Shown piece after piece: positions 1-9,310 of a stretch of DNA of 38,518 nt (positions are counted from its first letter, which is position 1; the number at the start of each line of letters is the position of its first letter). Source of the stretch: an uncultured Lachnospiraceae bacterium. Lineage in GTDB: Bacteria > Bacillota > Clostridia > Lachnospirales > Lachnospiraceae. The position numbers and the translations under genes were made by a program. Location of the stretch: contig CAJTQG010000015.1 in the NCBI GenBank assembly GCA_910578605.1, positions 8,476 to 46,993 on the forward strand, written 5' to 3'. Under the pieces are notes generated by a model. That model did not search any database, was not told the DNA's origin, and saw nothing but the letters and a program-made list of their open reading frames with translations.

Positions 1-60
1 TTTGAAAAAATTAAATGGAAATGAATTTGTATTTGAAATTTCATAAAAATTTCTAAAAAG

Positions 61-91
61 CGAAGAATGTATATACATTCTTCGTTTTTTT
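61..91 (+). terminator. Intrinsic terminator of an upstream, off-window gene
   Basis: A perfect 24-nt palindrome (61-84, half-site cgaagaatgtat) is followed directly by seven T residues at 85-91. No gene precedes it inside the window, so it presumably ends a plus-strand transcript from the left. The fully symmetric stem could also terminate in the other direction. Confidence 0.85.
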
Positions 92-231
92 ATTAGGAAA
101 TTTTCTTGCCTTTTTGTATGTATTATTTTTTATCTCCCTTTTCCTCACATGCACTAAATCGGCTGGAATTGCTGGAGGAGGCTCTTTTGCATCTTGTGTT
201 TTGTGCAAAATGCTGTATTATTTTCCTTTTA

Positions 232-260
232 TTGACTTTAATATGTTAAAATGCTATAAT
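232..260 (+). promoter_or_regulatory. Sigma-A type promoter of the chemotaxis receptor gene
   Basis: TTGACT at 232-237 and TATAAT at 255-260 are separated by 17 bp, close to the vegetative consensus. The predicted start near 267 leaves a leader of about 150 nt before the chosen ATG at 420. The rest of 92-231 shows only a weak 7-bp inverted repeat (TTTTGCA at 185-191, TGCAAAA at 204-210) and no gene. Confidence 0.8.
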
Positions 261-419
261 AATAAAGCGAATTATTGTAAGTAATAAATCTAAGTTGTAA
301 ATGTATAGGTAATTTCAAAACCCTTAATTCAATTATTTTATCAAAGTACTGTAAAGAGCAAATTTTTGAAAGAGTTTCGCAAGTGCCTAGCGTTAATCCA
401 TAGGGAAAGGAATGGTTAT

Positions 420-2432
420 ATGAAAGGTAAGGAGAAACAAGAGAAAAATCAAACGATAAGCGGCAGAATCAAGAGAGGAATGCTTTTAACAGCAATCCCG
501 CCTGTTGCAATTTTAGGTATTGTCAGTATATTATTAAATTATTTTAATCAGCAGTATCTATTGAAGAAAACAGTGCAGGAGACAGCCATAGTAGCTGCCG
601 GAGAAATTAGTGAAAAAATAATGATATATGAGACCTTGGCATTTGAGACAGGAAGTATAGCCAGGTTATCCTCAGAGACGGTATCCGTGGAGGAAAAGAA
701 AGAGCTAATTGACCAAAAGGTAGAAAAGTATGGTTTGGTGGAGGGAGCTATTATAGGCAAGGATGGCATCAATATATTTAATGGTATTGACTGTAGCGAG
801 AGAGAGTATTTTAAGCAGGCAATAGCAGGAAATACATATATTTCAGAACCGTCACCCAGCAAGACAACAGGTGAGATGTCTATGATGATTGCAGCACCTC
901 TTTGGAAGGATGGCAATCCCAATTCAGAAGTGGTAGGAATTATAATGTATATTCCTGATCCAGATTTCTTGAACAATATAGTAGGAGATATTAAAATCAG
1001 CAAGAACAGCGGCGCATATATTGTTGACTCAAATGGTATTACCATTGCGGACAACGTGAAGGAAAATGTAGAGCGCCAGGAGAATATTCAGGAGGAGGCA
1101 AAAACTACCCGCTCTCTGAAAAAACTGGCAAAGATCCATGAGAAGATGCGTGCTGGAGAATCTGGCTTTTCCTCCTACACGATCCGCGGTATTACAAAAT
1201 ACATTGCCTATGCTCCTATCCCTAATTCCAATGGATGGGCAGTGGGAGTAAATACATATGCCACAGATTATATTGGGGTTTTGATTGTAGCAGTGATTGT
1301 TACTATTGTATTGTTGGCAGTAGCCATTGCTGTTGTTATGAGAATTTCTGTGGATTTAGGCGAGCGCATTGGAGGACCGATTCGTCTTTGTGCCCAGCGC
1401 TTGAATTTATTGTCTAAGGGAGATTTTCACTCAGAGAGTCCTGTGATTGAAACACAGGATGAGACAAAGATTTTGGCAGATGCCACTACAGAGATTGTGG
1501 ATACTCTCAACTATATTATTTCTGACATAGAATATTTGTTAGGAGAGATGGCAGGGGGGAATTTTAATTTAAAAGAAAAAAATGAGGAGAGATACATTGG
1601 AGATTTTCATGGTATCTTAAAATATATGAGAATGCTCAATGTTGACTTGAGCAGTGTGATTAACAATATTCAGCTTGTCTCTGACCAAGTCAATCTGGGT
1701 GCCGTTCAGTTAGCGGAAGGTTCTCAGGGAGTGGCGGAGGGTGCCACTGACCAGGCAAGTGCTATTGAGGAGCTGCAGGCAACGATAGAATCTGTCACAG
1801 AGGCAGTGAGAATGACAACCCAGGATGTGGAGGAATCTTACAAGCTGGCTATGGAGGTTGGCGGAACTGCCCAGGAAAGCAATGTACAGATGGATAAAAT
1901 GAAGGAAGCAATGGAAAATATTAACGAAACATCCATGCAGATAGCAAATATTATAGGTGATATTGAGAGCGTTGCCGACCAGACAAATTTATTGTCGCTG
2001 AATGCTTCTATAGAAGCGGCAAGAGCAGGGGAGGCAGGAAAAGGATTTGCAGTGGTTGCAAATGAAATTCGTCAATTGGCGGAGGACAGCGCAAAATCTG
2101 CTGCCAATACAAGAGATCTTGTGACAACTACCATTGAAGCAGTAGAGAGGGGTACAAAGATTGTACAGACGACAGCACATAAGCTGTTAGAGGTAGTCCA
2201 GGGAGTGACAGATATTCAGTCGGGAGCACAGAGAATCAGTGATAATTCTGTGCAGCAGCTAGAAGCTATGGATCAGTTGGTTCTGGGAATTAATCAGATT
2301 TCAGAAGTAGTGCAAAATAATTCGGCAACTGCCCAGGAAACATCTGCTACCAGCGAAGAGTTATCTGCTCAGGCGGCATCTCTAAATGATTTGACTGGAC
2401 ATTTTGTGACAAAAGATGAACCAAAGAACTAA
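420..2432 (+). CDS. Methyl-accepting chemotaxis protein, Cache sensor type
   Basis: This is a transmembrane chemoreceptor that passes ligand sensing to CheA/CheW. The 670-aa product has a short cytoplasmic N-terminus, a first membrane helix at about residues 21-42 and an extracellular part to about 280 that looks like a double Cache sensor (it contains YISEPSPSKTTGEMSMMIAAP). A second membrane helix at about 285-309 leads into a HAMP-like region. The long C-terminal coiled-coil signalling domain has the conserved hairpin tip (NLLSLNASIEAARAGEAGKG, then FAVVANEIRQLAEDS). ATG 420 is preferred because GGGAAAGG lies 9 nt upstream; an in-frame TTG at 366 would add 18 residues but lacks a good ribosome binding site. 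It has its own promoter and terminator, and no che or flagellar genes are nearby. The ligand is unknown. Confidence 0.95.
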   Translation: MKGKEKQEKNQTISGRIKRGMLLTAIPPVAILGIVSILLNYFNQQYLLKKTVQETAIVAAGEISEKIMIYETLAFETGSIARLSSETVSVEEKKELIDQKVEKYGLVEGAIIGKDGINIFNGIDCSEREYFKQAIAGNTYISEPSPSKTTGEMSMMIAAPLWKDGNPNSEVVGIIMYIPDPDFLNNIVGDIKISKNSGAYIVDSNGITIADNVKENVERQENIQEEAKTTRSLKKLAKIHEKMRAGESGFSSYTIRGITKYIAYAPIPNSNGWAVGVNTYATDYIGVLIVAVIVTIVLLAVAIAVVMRISVDLGERIGGPIRLCAQRLNLLSKGDFHSESPVIETQDETKILADATTEIVDTLNYIISDIEYLLGEMAGGNFNLKEKNEERYIGDFHGILKYMRMLNVDLSSVINNIQLVSDQVNLGAVQLAEGSQGVAEGATDQASAIEELQATIESVTEAVRMTTQDVEESYKLAMEVGGTAQESNVQMDKMKEAMENINETSMQIANIIGDIESVADQTNLLSLNASIEAARAGEAGKGFAVVANEIRQLAEDSAKSAANTRDLVTTTIEAVERGTKIVQTTAHKLLEVVQGVTDIQSGAQRISDNSVQQLEAMDQLVLGINQISEVVQNNSATAQETSATSEELSAQAASLNDLTGHFVTKDEPKN

Positions 2433-2488
2433 AATCATAAAAAGAAAAATACAAATTAACATTTCATTCTAATTTTAAATGATGGAAG

Positions 2489-2528
2489 GCTTATATTGCG
2501 GTGAATAAAATGGCAATATAGGCTTTTT
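2489..2528 (+). terminator. Intrinsic terminator after the chemoreceptor gene
   Basis: The stem 2489-2499 (gcttatattgc) pairs with 2513-2523 (gcaatataggc), with one G-T wobble, and is followed by five T residues at 2524-2528. It separates the chemoreceptor from carAB. Confidence 0.8.
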
Positions 2529-2608
2529 GTCTGTGTGCAGCAATTACAAAAAACGTTAACTGTCTTAGAAACACAATGGAGACTGTATGAGAGTGTCAGA
2601 AAAATGTC

Positions 2609-2637
2609 TTGAAATATTTCTTATATTAAGGTATAAT
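2609..2637 (+). promoter_or_regulatory. Promoter of carAB
   Basis: TTGAAA at 2609-2614 and TATAAT at 2632-2637 are 17 bp apart. Transcription would begin near 2644, giving a leader of about 100 nt that contains a GC-rich hairpin. Confidence 0.8.
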
Positions 2638-2666
2638 CGTATCAATTTGAGTATATATCAACTATT

Positions 2667-2695
2667 AGTCGACGGGCCGTTTTGACACGCCGACT
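2667..2695 (+). promoter_or_regulatory. Hairpin in the carA leader
   Basis: AGTCG at 2667-2671 pairs with CGACT at 2691-2695, with CG/CG pairing inside past one A-C mismatch; the intervening sequence is GC-rich for this genome. It sits about 20 nt after the predicted transcription start and 50 nt before the carA ATG. I could not match it to the PyrR binding loop, and there is no T-run after it, so it is not a simple terminator. A role in pyrimidine or arginine control is only a guess. Confidence 0.45.
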
Positions 2696-2744
2696 AAAAC
2701 TATGTCACAAAACAAGCAACAAGAGAAAGGAACAGGTACAACAC

Positions 2745-3824
2745 ATGAAAGCGTTTTTAATCCTTGAAGACGGAACCGTATTTGAGGGAATTTCTATAGG
2801 TTCTGCAAGGGAAGTAGTCAGTGAGATTGTATTTAATACATCCATGGCCGGCTATTTAGAAGTACTTACCGATCCCTCCTACGCAGGACAGGCTGTCGTT
2901 ATGACATATCCCTTGATTGGAAATTATGGAATTTGTTATGAAGATATGGAATCATGCAAGCCATGGCCCGATGGCTATATTGTTCGTGAATTATCTAGGT
3001 TGCCTAGCAATTTCCGCTGTGAGGCATCTATACAGGAATTTCTTGAAAAACATGATATTCCTGGAATTGCCGGTATTGATACAAGAGCTCTCACTAAGAT
3101 TTTGAGAGAAAAGGGAACGATGAATGGTATGATTACTACCAATGAAAATTATGTGTTGGATGATGTTGTTGCACAATGTAAGGAATATAAAGTAACCGGT
3201 GTGGTGGCAAAGGTTTCCCGCAAGGAGAAAACTGTTCTGGAGGGCGGAAAATATAAGGTTGCCCTAATTGATATGGGAGCAAAAAACAACATACCATATT
3301 CCCTTCACCAGCGTGATTGTGAAGTGACGGTTTATCCCCAGGATGTAACTGCCAGAGAGATATTGGAGGCAGAGCCGGATGGCATTATGTTGTCTAATGG
3401 ACCTGGAGACCCTAAGGAATGTAAGGCTCTGATAGGTGAAATCAAGAAGCTGTATGACAGTAATGTGCCTATATTTGCTATCTGTTTAGGTCATCAGTTG
3501 ATGGCTCTGGCAACTGGTGCAGATACCCACAAGATGAGATATGGTCACAGGGGAGCCAACCATCCAGTTAAAGATTTAGTGACCGGAAAGGTTTATATTT
3601 CCTCTCAAAATCATGGATATGTAGTGGATGAAGCTACGATTGATTCCAATGTGGCAGAGGTTCGTTTTATTAATGTCAATGATAAGACTGTTGAGGGCCT
3701 TAGCTACAAAGGAAAAGATATTTTTACGGTGCAGTTCCACCCGGAGGCTTGTCCGGGACCGCAGGATTCCGCTGTACTATTTGAGGAATTTATCCGTATG
3801 ATGGAGGTGAAGAAAAATGCCTAG
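2745..3824 (+). CDS. carA: Carbamoyl-phosphate synthase, small (glutaminase) subunit
   Basis: This subunit hydrolyses glutamine and channels ammonia to CarB for carbamoyl phosphate synthesis, the first step of pyrimidine and arginine synthesis. The 359-aa length is normal. The N-terminal CPSase small-chain domain (EDGTVFEGISIG at the start) is followed by a class I amidotransferase domain from about residue 170, with nucleophile Cys247 in AICLGHQ and the His/Glu pair in QFHPEACPGP. ATG 2745 follows AAAGGAA with a rather long gap; an in-frame TTG at 2682 would give 21 extra residues unlike the family. The stop codon overlaps the carB start by 8 nt, so the subunits are translationally coupled. 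Confidence 0.97.
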   Translation: MKAFLILEDGTVFEGISIGSAREVVSEIVFNTSMAGYLEVLTDPSYAGQAVVMTYPLIGNYGICYEDMESCKPWPDGYIVRELSRLPSNFRCEASIQEFLEKHDIPGIAGIDTRALTKILREKGTMNGMITTNENYVLDDVVAQCKEYKVTGVVAKVSRKEKTVLEGGKYKVALIDMGAKNNIPYSLHQRDCEVTVYPQDVTAREILEAEPDGIMLSNGPGDPKECKALIGEIKKLYDSNVPIFAICLGHQLMALATGADTHKMRYGHRGANHPVKDLVTGKVYISSQNHGYVVDEATIDSNVAEVRFINVNDKTVEGLSYKGKDIFTVQFHPEACPGPQDSAVLFEEFIRMMEVKKNA

Positions 3825-6800
3825 AAATAATAGTATAAAAAAGGTACTTGTTATCGGCTCAGGTCCTATTGTGATTGGACAGGCTGCCGAGTTCGATTAC
3901 GCCGGAACCCAGGCTTGCCGCTCCTTGAAGGAGGAGGGGATTGAGGTGGTGCTGGTAAATTCCAATCCGGCAACCATTATGACGGATAAGGATATTGCAG
4001 ACAGAGTTTATATAGAACCATTAACATTAAAGGTGTTGGAAAAAATTATATTAAAGGAAAAACCTGACAGCATTCTTCCTACTTTGGGAGGACAGGCAGG
4101 CTTAAATCTTGGTATGGAATTAGAGGAATCCGGTTTCTTAAAAGAGCAGGGAGTCCGTCTGATTGGAACCACCTCCGAGACAATCAAGAAGGCGGAGGAT
4201 AGACAGGAATTTAAAGATACAATGGAAAAAATAGGTGAGCCATGCGCACCTTCCCTTGTGGTGGAAAATATTGAGGATGGATTAGCGTTCACTAACAAAA
4301 TCGGTTATCCGGTTGTGCTTCGCCCTGCCTACACACTAGGGGGAAGCGGGGGCGGTATTGCCAACAACGAGACGGAATTAATTGATATTTTGACAAACGG
4401 GCTGCGTTTGAGCCGTGTGGGACAGGTGCTTGTGGAGCGCTGTATTGCCGGCTGGAAAGAAATAGAGTACGAGGTAATGCGGGATAGTGCAGGAAACTGC
4501 ATTACGGTTTGTAATATGGAAAATATAGATCCGGTTGGCGTGCATACAGGTGACAGTATCGTAGTGGCGCCATCCCAGACATTGGGGGATAAGGAGTACC
4601 AGATGCTTCGTACCTCCGCCCTGAACATTATCAGTGAGCTGAATATTACAGGCGGCTGTAACGTGCAGTATGCTCTTCATCCGGAAAGCTTTGAGTACTG
4701 TGTAATAGAAGTAAATCCTCGTGTAAGCCGCTCTTCCGCTCTGGCTTCTAAGGCAACGGGTTATCCTATTGCCAAGGTGGCGGCAAAGATTGCACTTGGC
4801 TACACATTAGATGAAATTCAAAATGCCATTACAGGAAAGACATATGCCAGCTTTGAGCCTGCGCTGGATTACTGCGTGGTAAAAATTCCAAGGCTGCCGT
4901 TTGATAAATTTATTATGGCAAAGAGAACCTTAACCACACAGATGAAGGCCACCGGTGAGGTGATGAGTATCTGTGATAATTTTGAGGGAGCTTTGATGAA
5001 GGCAATCCGCTCACTAGAGCAGCATGTGGAATGTCTTCTTGACTATGACTTTAGCGATATATCTAAGGAGCAATTATTAGAACGGCTAGAAACAGTGGAT
5101 GATCAGCGTATCTGGGTGATAGCGGAGGCCATTCGTAAAGGCATTTCCTATGAGGAGATTCATGCCATCACGAAAATTGACAATTGGTTTATTGATAAGA
5201 TTGCCATTTTGGTGGAGATGGAGCAGGAATTAAAGACGAAACCCCTCACAAAGGAATTATTAAAAGAAGCAAAGAGAATGGAATTTCCGGATACGGTCAT
5301 TGGCAAGCTCACAGGAAGAAGTGAGAAGGAAATTCATGATATGCGCATGGCTTACAATATTGTGGCGGGCTTTAAGATGGTGGATACTTGTGCTGCCGAA
5401 TTTGAGGCAACTACGCCATATTATTATTCTGTCTTTGGCAGTGAAAATGAAGCGGTAGAGACAAAGCCGGAGAAGAAAGTGTTAGTTCTTGGTTCTGGTC
5501 CCATTCGCATCGGTCAGGGAATTGAGTTTGATTACTGTTCTGTTCACTCTACATGGGCATTTTCACAGGCGGGCTACGAGACTATTATTGTCAACAATAA
5601 CCCAGAGACTGTGAGTACGGATTTTGATATTGCCGACAAGCTTTATTTTGAGCCTTTGACACCGGAGGATGTGCAGAATATTGTGGATATTGAGAAGCCA
5701 GACGGTGCGGTTGTACAGTTTGGAGGACAGACTGCCATTAAGCTGACGGAAAGTCTGATGAAGATGGGTGTACCGATTTTAGGTACAGATGCCAAGGACG
5801 TAGATGCGGCGGAGGACAGAGAGCTTTTTGATGCTATATTAGAACAATGTGAGATTCCAAGACCTGCGGGACATACGGTATTTACTACAAATGAGGCAAT
5901 CAAGTCAGCCAATGCACTGGGTTATCCTGTACTGGTGAGGCCATCTTATGTGTTGGGCGGACAGGGAATGCAGATTGCCACAGACGACAGCGAAATCACG
6001 GAATTTATGGAGATTATAAATCGAATTGCCCAGGATCATCCTATATTGGTGGACAAATATTTGGTGGGCAAGGAGATAGAAGTAGATGCAGTATGTGACG
6101 GAAAGGATATTTTAATACCTGGTATTATGGAGCATATTGAGAGAGCCGGTGTTCATTCCGGTGACAGTATTTCCGTATATCCAGCCCAGAGTTTAAACCA
6201 AAAGACAATTGACACCATAGAGGAGTACACAAAACGATTGGCAAAAGCCCTTCATGTAAAAGGTATGATAAACATTCAATTTATTGTCTGTAATGAGGAG
6301 GTATATGTGATTGAGGTAAATCCCCGCTCCTCACGTACAGTGCCATATATCAGCAAAGTGACGGGTATTCCTATTGTAAAGCTGGCAACTCGGGCAATTA
6401 TCGGCGAGAGTATCCGTGAAATGGGATATGAGCCGGGCCTGCAGAAGAAGGCAGATTATATTGCCATCAAGATGCCGGTGTTCTCCTTTGAGAAGCTTAG
6501 AGGCGCAGATATCAGCTTAGGGCCGGAGATGAAATCCACAGGAGAATGCTTAGGAATCGCCAAAACCTTTCATGAAGCTCTGTACAAAGCCTTTATTGGT
6601 TCTGGTGTAGACCTGCCCAGACATAAGAAGATGATTATCACTGTCAATGACAAGGACAAATATGATGCCATTTCCATAGGAAGAAGATTTGAAGCTTTAG
6701 GATATGAGATTTATGCTACAAGAAGCACTGCCAAGGTGCTGAATGAGAATGGTGTCCATGCCATTAAGGTAAATAAATTGACTCAGGAGGCACCAACAGT

Positions 6801-7017
6801 CATTGATTTGATTTTAGAACATAAGATAGATATAGTAATAGACACGCCTACACAGGGGCGGGATAAGAGCAGGGATGGTTTTTTAATTCGCCGTCTGTCC
6901 ATTGAGACAGGTGTAAACTGCTTTACTTCGCTAGATACTGCCAATGCGTTGCTGGCCAGTTTGGAGAGCGATGCAAAGGAAAATCTGGATGTGATTGATA
7001 TAGCAACCATTGCTTAG
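3817..7017 (+). CDS. carB: Carbamoyl-phosphate synthase, large subunit
   Basis: This subunit makes carbamoyl phosphate from bicarbonate, ammonia and two ATP. At 1066 aa it is full length and shows the internal duplication typical of CarB: a first ATP-grasp carboxyphosphate half (KKVLVIGSGPIVIGQAAEFD at the start), an oligomerisation region near residues 400-550, a second carbamoyl-phosphate half (VLVLGSGPIRIGQGIEFDYC), and a C-terminal MGS-like allosteric domain from about residue 930 (ATRSTAKVLNENGVHAIKVN). ATG 3817 lies 8 nt inside carA and is preceded by GGAGGTG at 3803-3809. There is only one carAB pair here, so it may serve both pyrimidine and arginine synthesis. Confidence 0.98.
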   Translation: MPRNNSIKKVLVIGSGPIVIGQAAEFDYAGTQACRSLKEEGIEVVLVNSNPATIMTDKDIADRVYIEPLTLKVLEKIILKEKPDSILPTLGGQAGLNLGMELEESGFLKEQGVRLIGTTSETIKKAEDRQEFKDTMEKIGEPCAPSLVVENIEDGLAFTNKIGYPVVLRPAYTLGGSGGGIANNETELIDILTNGLRLSRVGQVLVERCIAGWKEIEYEVMRDSAGNCITVCNMENIDPVGVHTGDSIVVAPSQTLGDKEYQMLRTSALNIISELNITGGCNVQYALHPESFEYCVIEVNPRVSRSSALASKATGYPIAKVAAKIALGYTLDEIQNAITGKTYASFEPALDYCVVKIPRLPFDKFIMAKRTLTTQMKATGEVMSICDNFEGALMKAIRSLEQHVECLLDYDFSDISKEQLLERLETVDDQRIWVIAEAIRKGISYEEIHAITKIDNWFIDKIAILVEMEQELKTKPLTKELLKEAKRMEFPDTVIGKLTGRSEKEIHDMRMAYNIVAGFKMVDTCAAEFEATTPYYYSVFGSENEAVETKPEKKVLVLGSGPIRIGQGIEFDYCSVHSTWAFSQAGYETIIVNNNPETVSTDFDIADKLYFEPLTPEDVQNIVDIEKPDGAVVQFGGQTAIKLTESLMKMGVPILGTDAKDVDAAEDRELFDAILEQCEIPRPAGHTVFTTNEAIKSANALGYPVLVRPSYVLGGQGMQIATDDSEITEFMEIINRIAQDHPILVDKYLVGKEIEVDAVCDGKDILIPGIMEHIERAGVHSGDSISVYPAQSLNQKTIDTIEEYTKRLAKALHVKGMINIQFIVCNEEVYVIEVNPRSSRTVPYISKVTGIPIVKLATRAIIGESIREMGYEPGLQKKADYIAIKMPVFSFEKLRGADISLGPEMKSTGECLGIAKTFHEALYKAFIGSGVDLPRHKKMIITVNDKDKYDAISIGRRFEALGYEIYATRSTAKVLNENGVHAIKVNKLTQEAPTVIDLILEHKIDIVIDTPTQGRDKSRDGFLIRRLSIETGVNCFTSLDTANALLASLESDAKENLDVIDIATIA

Positions 7018-7103
7018 AAACTATAATTTTGGATACAGAAATTATTGTTGGAGGTTTGGCATAGAAGAGGTTTGTAAAAACCTTTGGAAATGGAGGATTA
7101 CTT

Positions 7104-8498
7104 ATGGATAGACCAGTATATTATAACCCGCACACGAATCTGCTGCGATTGGAGGAGCACATTTATCCTTTGGTGGATGTAGAGGAGCCCAATGTATTTC
7201 GCAATCTGTTTCCATATGATGAGGTTCCTAAAATTGCCTTTAATGAAAGAGTGGTTCCTCACAATATGCCGGAGGAGGTTTGGATTACAGATACTACATT
7301 TCGTGATGGACAGCAATCCAGAACACCCTACACAACCGACCAGATTGTCAGACTGTATGATTATATGCATCGTCTTGGAGGGCCAAAGGGCAAAATTCGT
7401 GCCAGTGAATTCTTTTTATACAGTAAGAAGGACAGGGATGCGGTATATAAATGTATGGAGAGAGGCTATGAATTCCCCGAGATTACTGCTTGGATAAGGG
7501 CCAGCAAAAAGGATTTTGAGCTGGTGAGAGAAATAGGGCTGAAGGAAACCGGAATTTTAGTCAGCTGTTCGGATTATCATATTTTTTATAAAATGAAGAT
7601 GACAAGAAAGCAGGCGATGGAGCATTATTTAAGCGTTGTGCGGGAGTGTCTAGAAACAGGAGTGGCAGCCCGCTGTCATTTAGAGGATATTACTCGTGCG
7701 GATATATACGGTTTTGTGATTCCTTTTTGTCTGGAGCTCATGAAGCTGCAGGAAGAATATCATCTGCCGGTAAAAATCAGGGCATGTGATACAATGGGAT
7801 ATGGAGTCAATTTTTCTGGTGCAGTAATTCCTAGAAGTGTGCAGGGCATTATTTATGGCTTAAATGTCAATGCAGGTGTGCCTTGCGAGAACTTAGAGTG
7901 GCATGGCCACAATGATTTCTACAAGGCGGTGACTAATTCCACAACTGCTTGGCTCTATGGCGCCTGCGGAGTCAATTGCTCACTTTTTGGAATTGGAGAG
8001 CGAACCGGTAACACGCCTCTAGAGGCAATGGTGTTTGAGTATGCACAGCTTAAAGGAACGCTGGATGGCATGGAGCCAACTGTCATTACGGAGATGGCAG
8101 AGTATTATGAAAAGGAAATTGGTTTTCATATTCCTCCTCAGACACCCTTTGTGGGAAAGAATTTTAATGTTACCAGAGCGGGAATTCATGCAGATGGGCT
8201 CTTGAAAAATCAGGAGATATATAATATATTTGATACAGATAAGCTGCTGAATCGTCCGCCTTTAGTAGCGGTGTCCAACACATCGGGACTTGCGGGCATT
8301 GCCCATTGGATTAACTCCTATTTCCGTCTTAGGGAGGAGGATGGAATGGACAAAAATTGCGGCTTGGTGAAGATTGTAAAGGAATGGGTGGATGAACAGT
8401 ACGAGGAGGGACGTGTTACGGTTATTACAGATGAAGAATTATTAAAAATAATTGATGAGAATATAGATGATTCTATGAGGGAAATATTATACAAATAA
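7104..8498 (+). CDS. LeuA/homocitrate synthase-like acyltransferase, possibly Re-citrate synthase
   Basis: This belongs to the DRE-TIM metallolyase family, which condenses an acyl-CoA with a 2-oxoacid. The 464-aa protein has the signature DTTFRDGQQS near residue 64, the metal-binding HGH in EWHGHNDF, and GIGERTGNTPLE further on. After the TIM barrel there is a short helical C-terminal part; the roughly 130-aa LeuA leucine-binding domain of 2-isopropylmalate synthase is missing. No leuBCD genes are near. Anaerobic Clostridia use a LeuA-like Re-citrate synthase of about 450 aa, which fits length and architecture, but homocitrate or isopropylmalate synthase cannot be excluded from sequence alone. 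GGAGG at 7092-7096 supports the ATG. It follows carB by 86 nt with no terminator seen. Confidence 0.75.
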   Translation: MDRPVYYNPHTNLLRLEEHIYPLVDVEEPNVFRNLFPYDEVPKIAFNERVVPHNMPEEVWITDTTFRDGQQSRTPYTTDQIVRLYDYMHRLGGPKGKIRASEFFLYSKKDRDAVYKCMERGYEFPEITAWIRASKKDFELVREIGLKETGILVSCSDYHIFYKMKMTRKQAMEHYLSVVRECLETGVAARCHLEDITRADIYGFVIPFCLELMKLQEEYHLPVKIRACDTMGYGVNFSGAVIPRSVQGIIYGLNVNAGVPCENLEWHGHNDFYKAVTNSTTAWLYGACGVNCSLFGIGERTGNTPLEAMVFEYAQLKGTLDGMEPTVITEMAEYYEKEIGFHIPPQTPFVGKNFNVTRAGIHADGLLKNQEIYNIFDTDKLLNRPPLVAVSNTSGLAGIAHWINSYFRLREEDGMDKNCGLVKIVKEWVDEQYEEGRVTVITDEELLKIIDENIDDSMREILYK

Positions 8499-8586
8499 TA
8501 TGAAAGAATAATAGAATAAACCTAAGCATATATTAAGAAATCACTCCAAATTGGATGAGAGAAGTGGGGAAGGGCGTGAGATAGGA

Positions 8587-9279
8587 ATGAAATTTAGCAG
8601 AATAAACGATAATACGGTGAGATGCATTGTGACACCGGAGGATATGGAGGACATGGGAGTAGAAATTGAAGATTTCTTTACGGACAGAGATAAGTCCAGA
8701 GCATTTTTTGAACAGTTAGTGGAGATGGCAGCTGAGGAGGTGGACTTTCATGCCAGAAGCGAGATGCTTGCTATGCAGGTAATGCCGCTTCCAGATAAAA
8801 GTATTGCCATCACTTTTTCTGATGACCAGAAGGAAAGTTTCCAGAGCATGCTTGATAATATAAAGGATGTAACCAATCTGTTAGAAGAACAGAAAAATGA
8901 GATACAGCAGGGGAAGTGGCCGGTTTTGGAGGAGGATAAGAAAGAAGAAGGCCAAAGCAACGGTAAAAGTAAAAAATCCAAAATGATTTGTATCTTTAAG
9001 TTTACGAGTTTAGACGAAATAGGAAGTTTTGCGGAAACATTAGGAAATGATACGGGAATTAAAAGCAGTATATACAAGGAGGAAGCAGAATATTTTCTTG
9101 TTTTAGAAAAGGGAAAGCTATCTAAGAAGCTGTACCGCAGCATATGTGAGAGGGCCTTAGAGTTTGGAAAATTAGAAGGAGAGGGTTTAAAGCGTTTCTA
9201 TGCCCTGAAGGAGCATGGTAATTGCATTATGAAAAAGAAGGCTTTAGACATATTATACCAGATTGCCTATTCTTGTTAG
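8587..9279 (+). CDS. mecA: MecA-family adaptor protein for the ClpC protease
   Basis: MecA proteins bind substrates through an N-terminal domain and hand them to ClpC through a C-terminal domain. The 230-aa product begins MKFSRINDNTVRCIVTPEDM, typical of the MecA N-terminus. It has an acidic, Lys-rich linker around residues 115-135 and a C-terminal alpha/beta domain starting at KMICIFKFTSLDEIG. ATG 8587 is chosen because it gives the family N-terminus; an in-frame TTG at 8551 would add 12 residues. The ribosome binding site is not obvious (a purine-rich GGGGAAGGG lies about 12 nt upstream). No clpC or com genes occur in the window, so the substrate is unknown. Confidence 0.88.
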   Translation: MKFSRINDNTVRCIVTPEDMEDMGVEIEDFFTDRDKSRAFFEQLVEMAAEEVDFHARSEMLAMQVMPLPDKSIAITFSDDQKESFQSMLDNIKDVTNLLEEQKNEIQQGKWPVLEEDKKEEGQSNGKSKKSKMICIFKFTSLDEIGSFAETLGNDTGIKSSIYKEEAEYFLVLEKGKLSKKLYRSICERALEFGKLEGEGLKRFYALKEHGNCIMKKKALDILYQIAYSC

Positions 9280-9310
9280 AAAGAAGGGGACAAAGTAGAT
9301 AGAAAGAGAA

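Noticed and set aside
7069..7087. Small inverted repeat (aggttt / aaacct) between carB and the next gene as a terminator
   Set aside because: The stem is only six bp, and no T-run follows.
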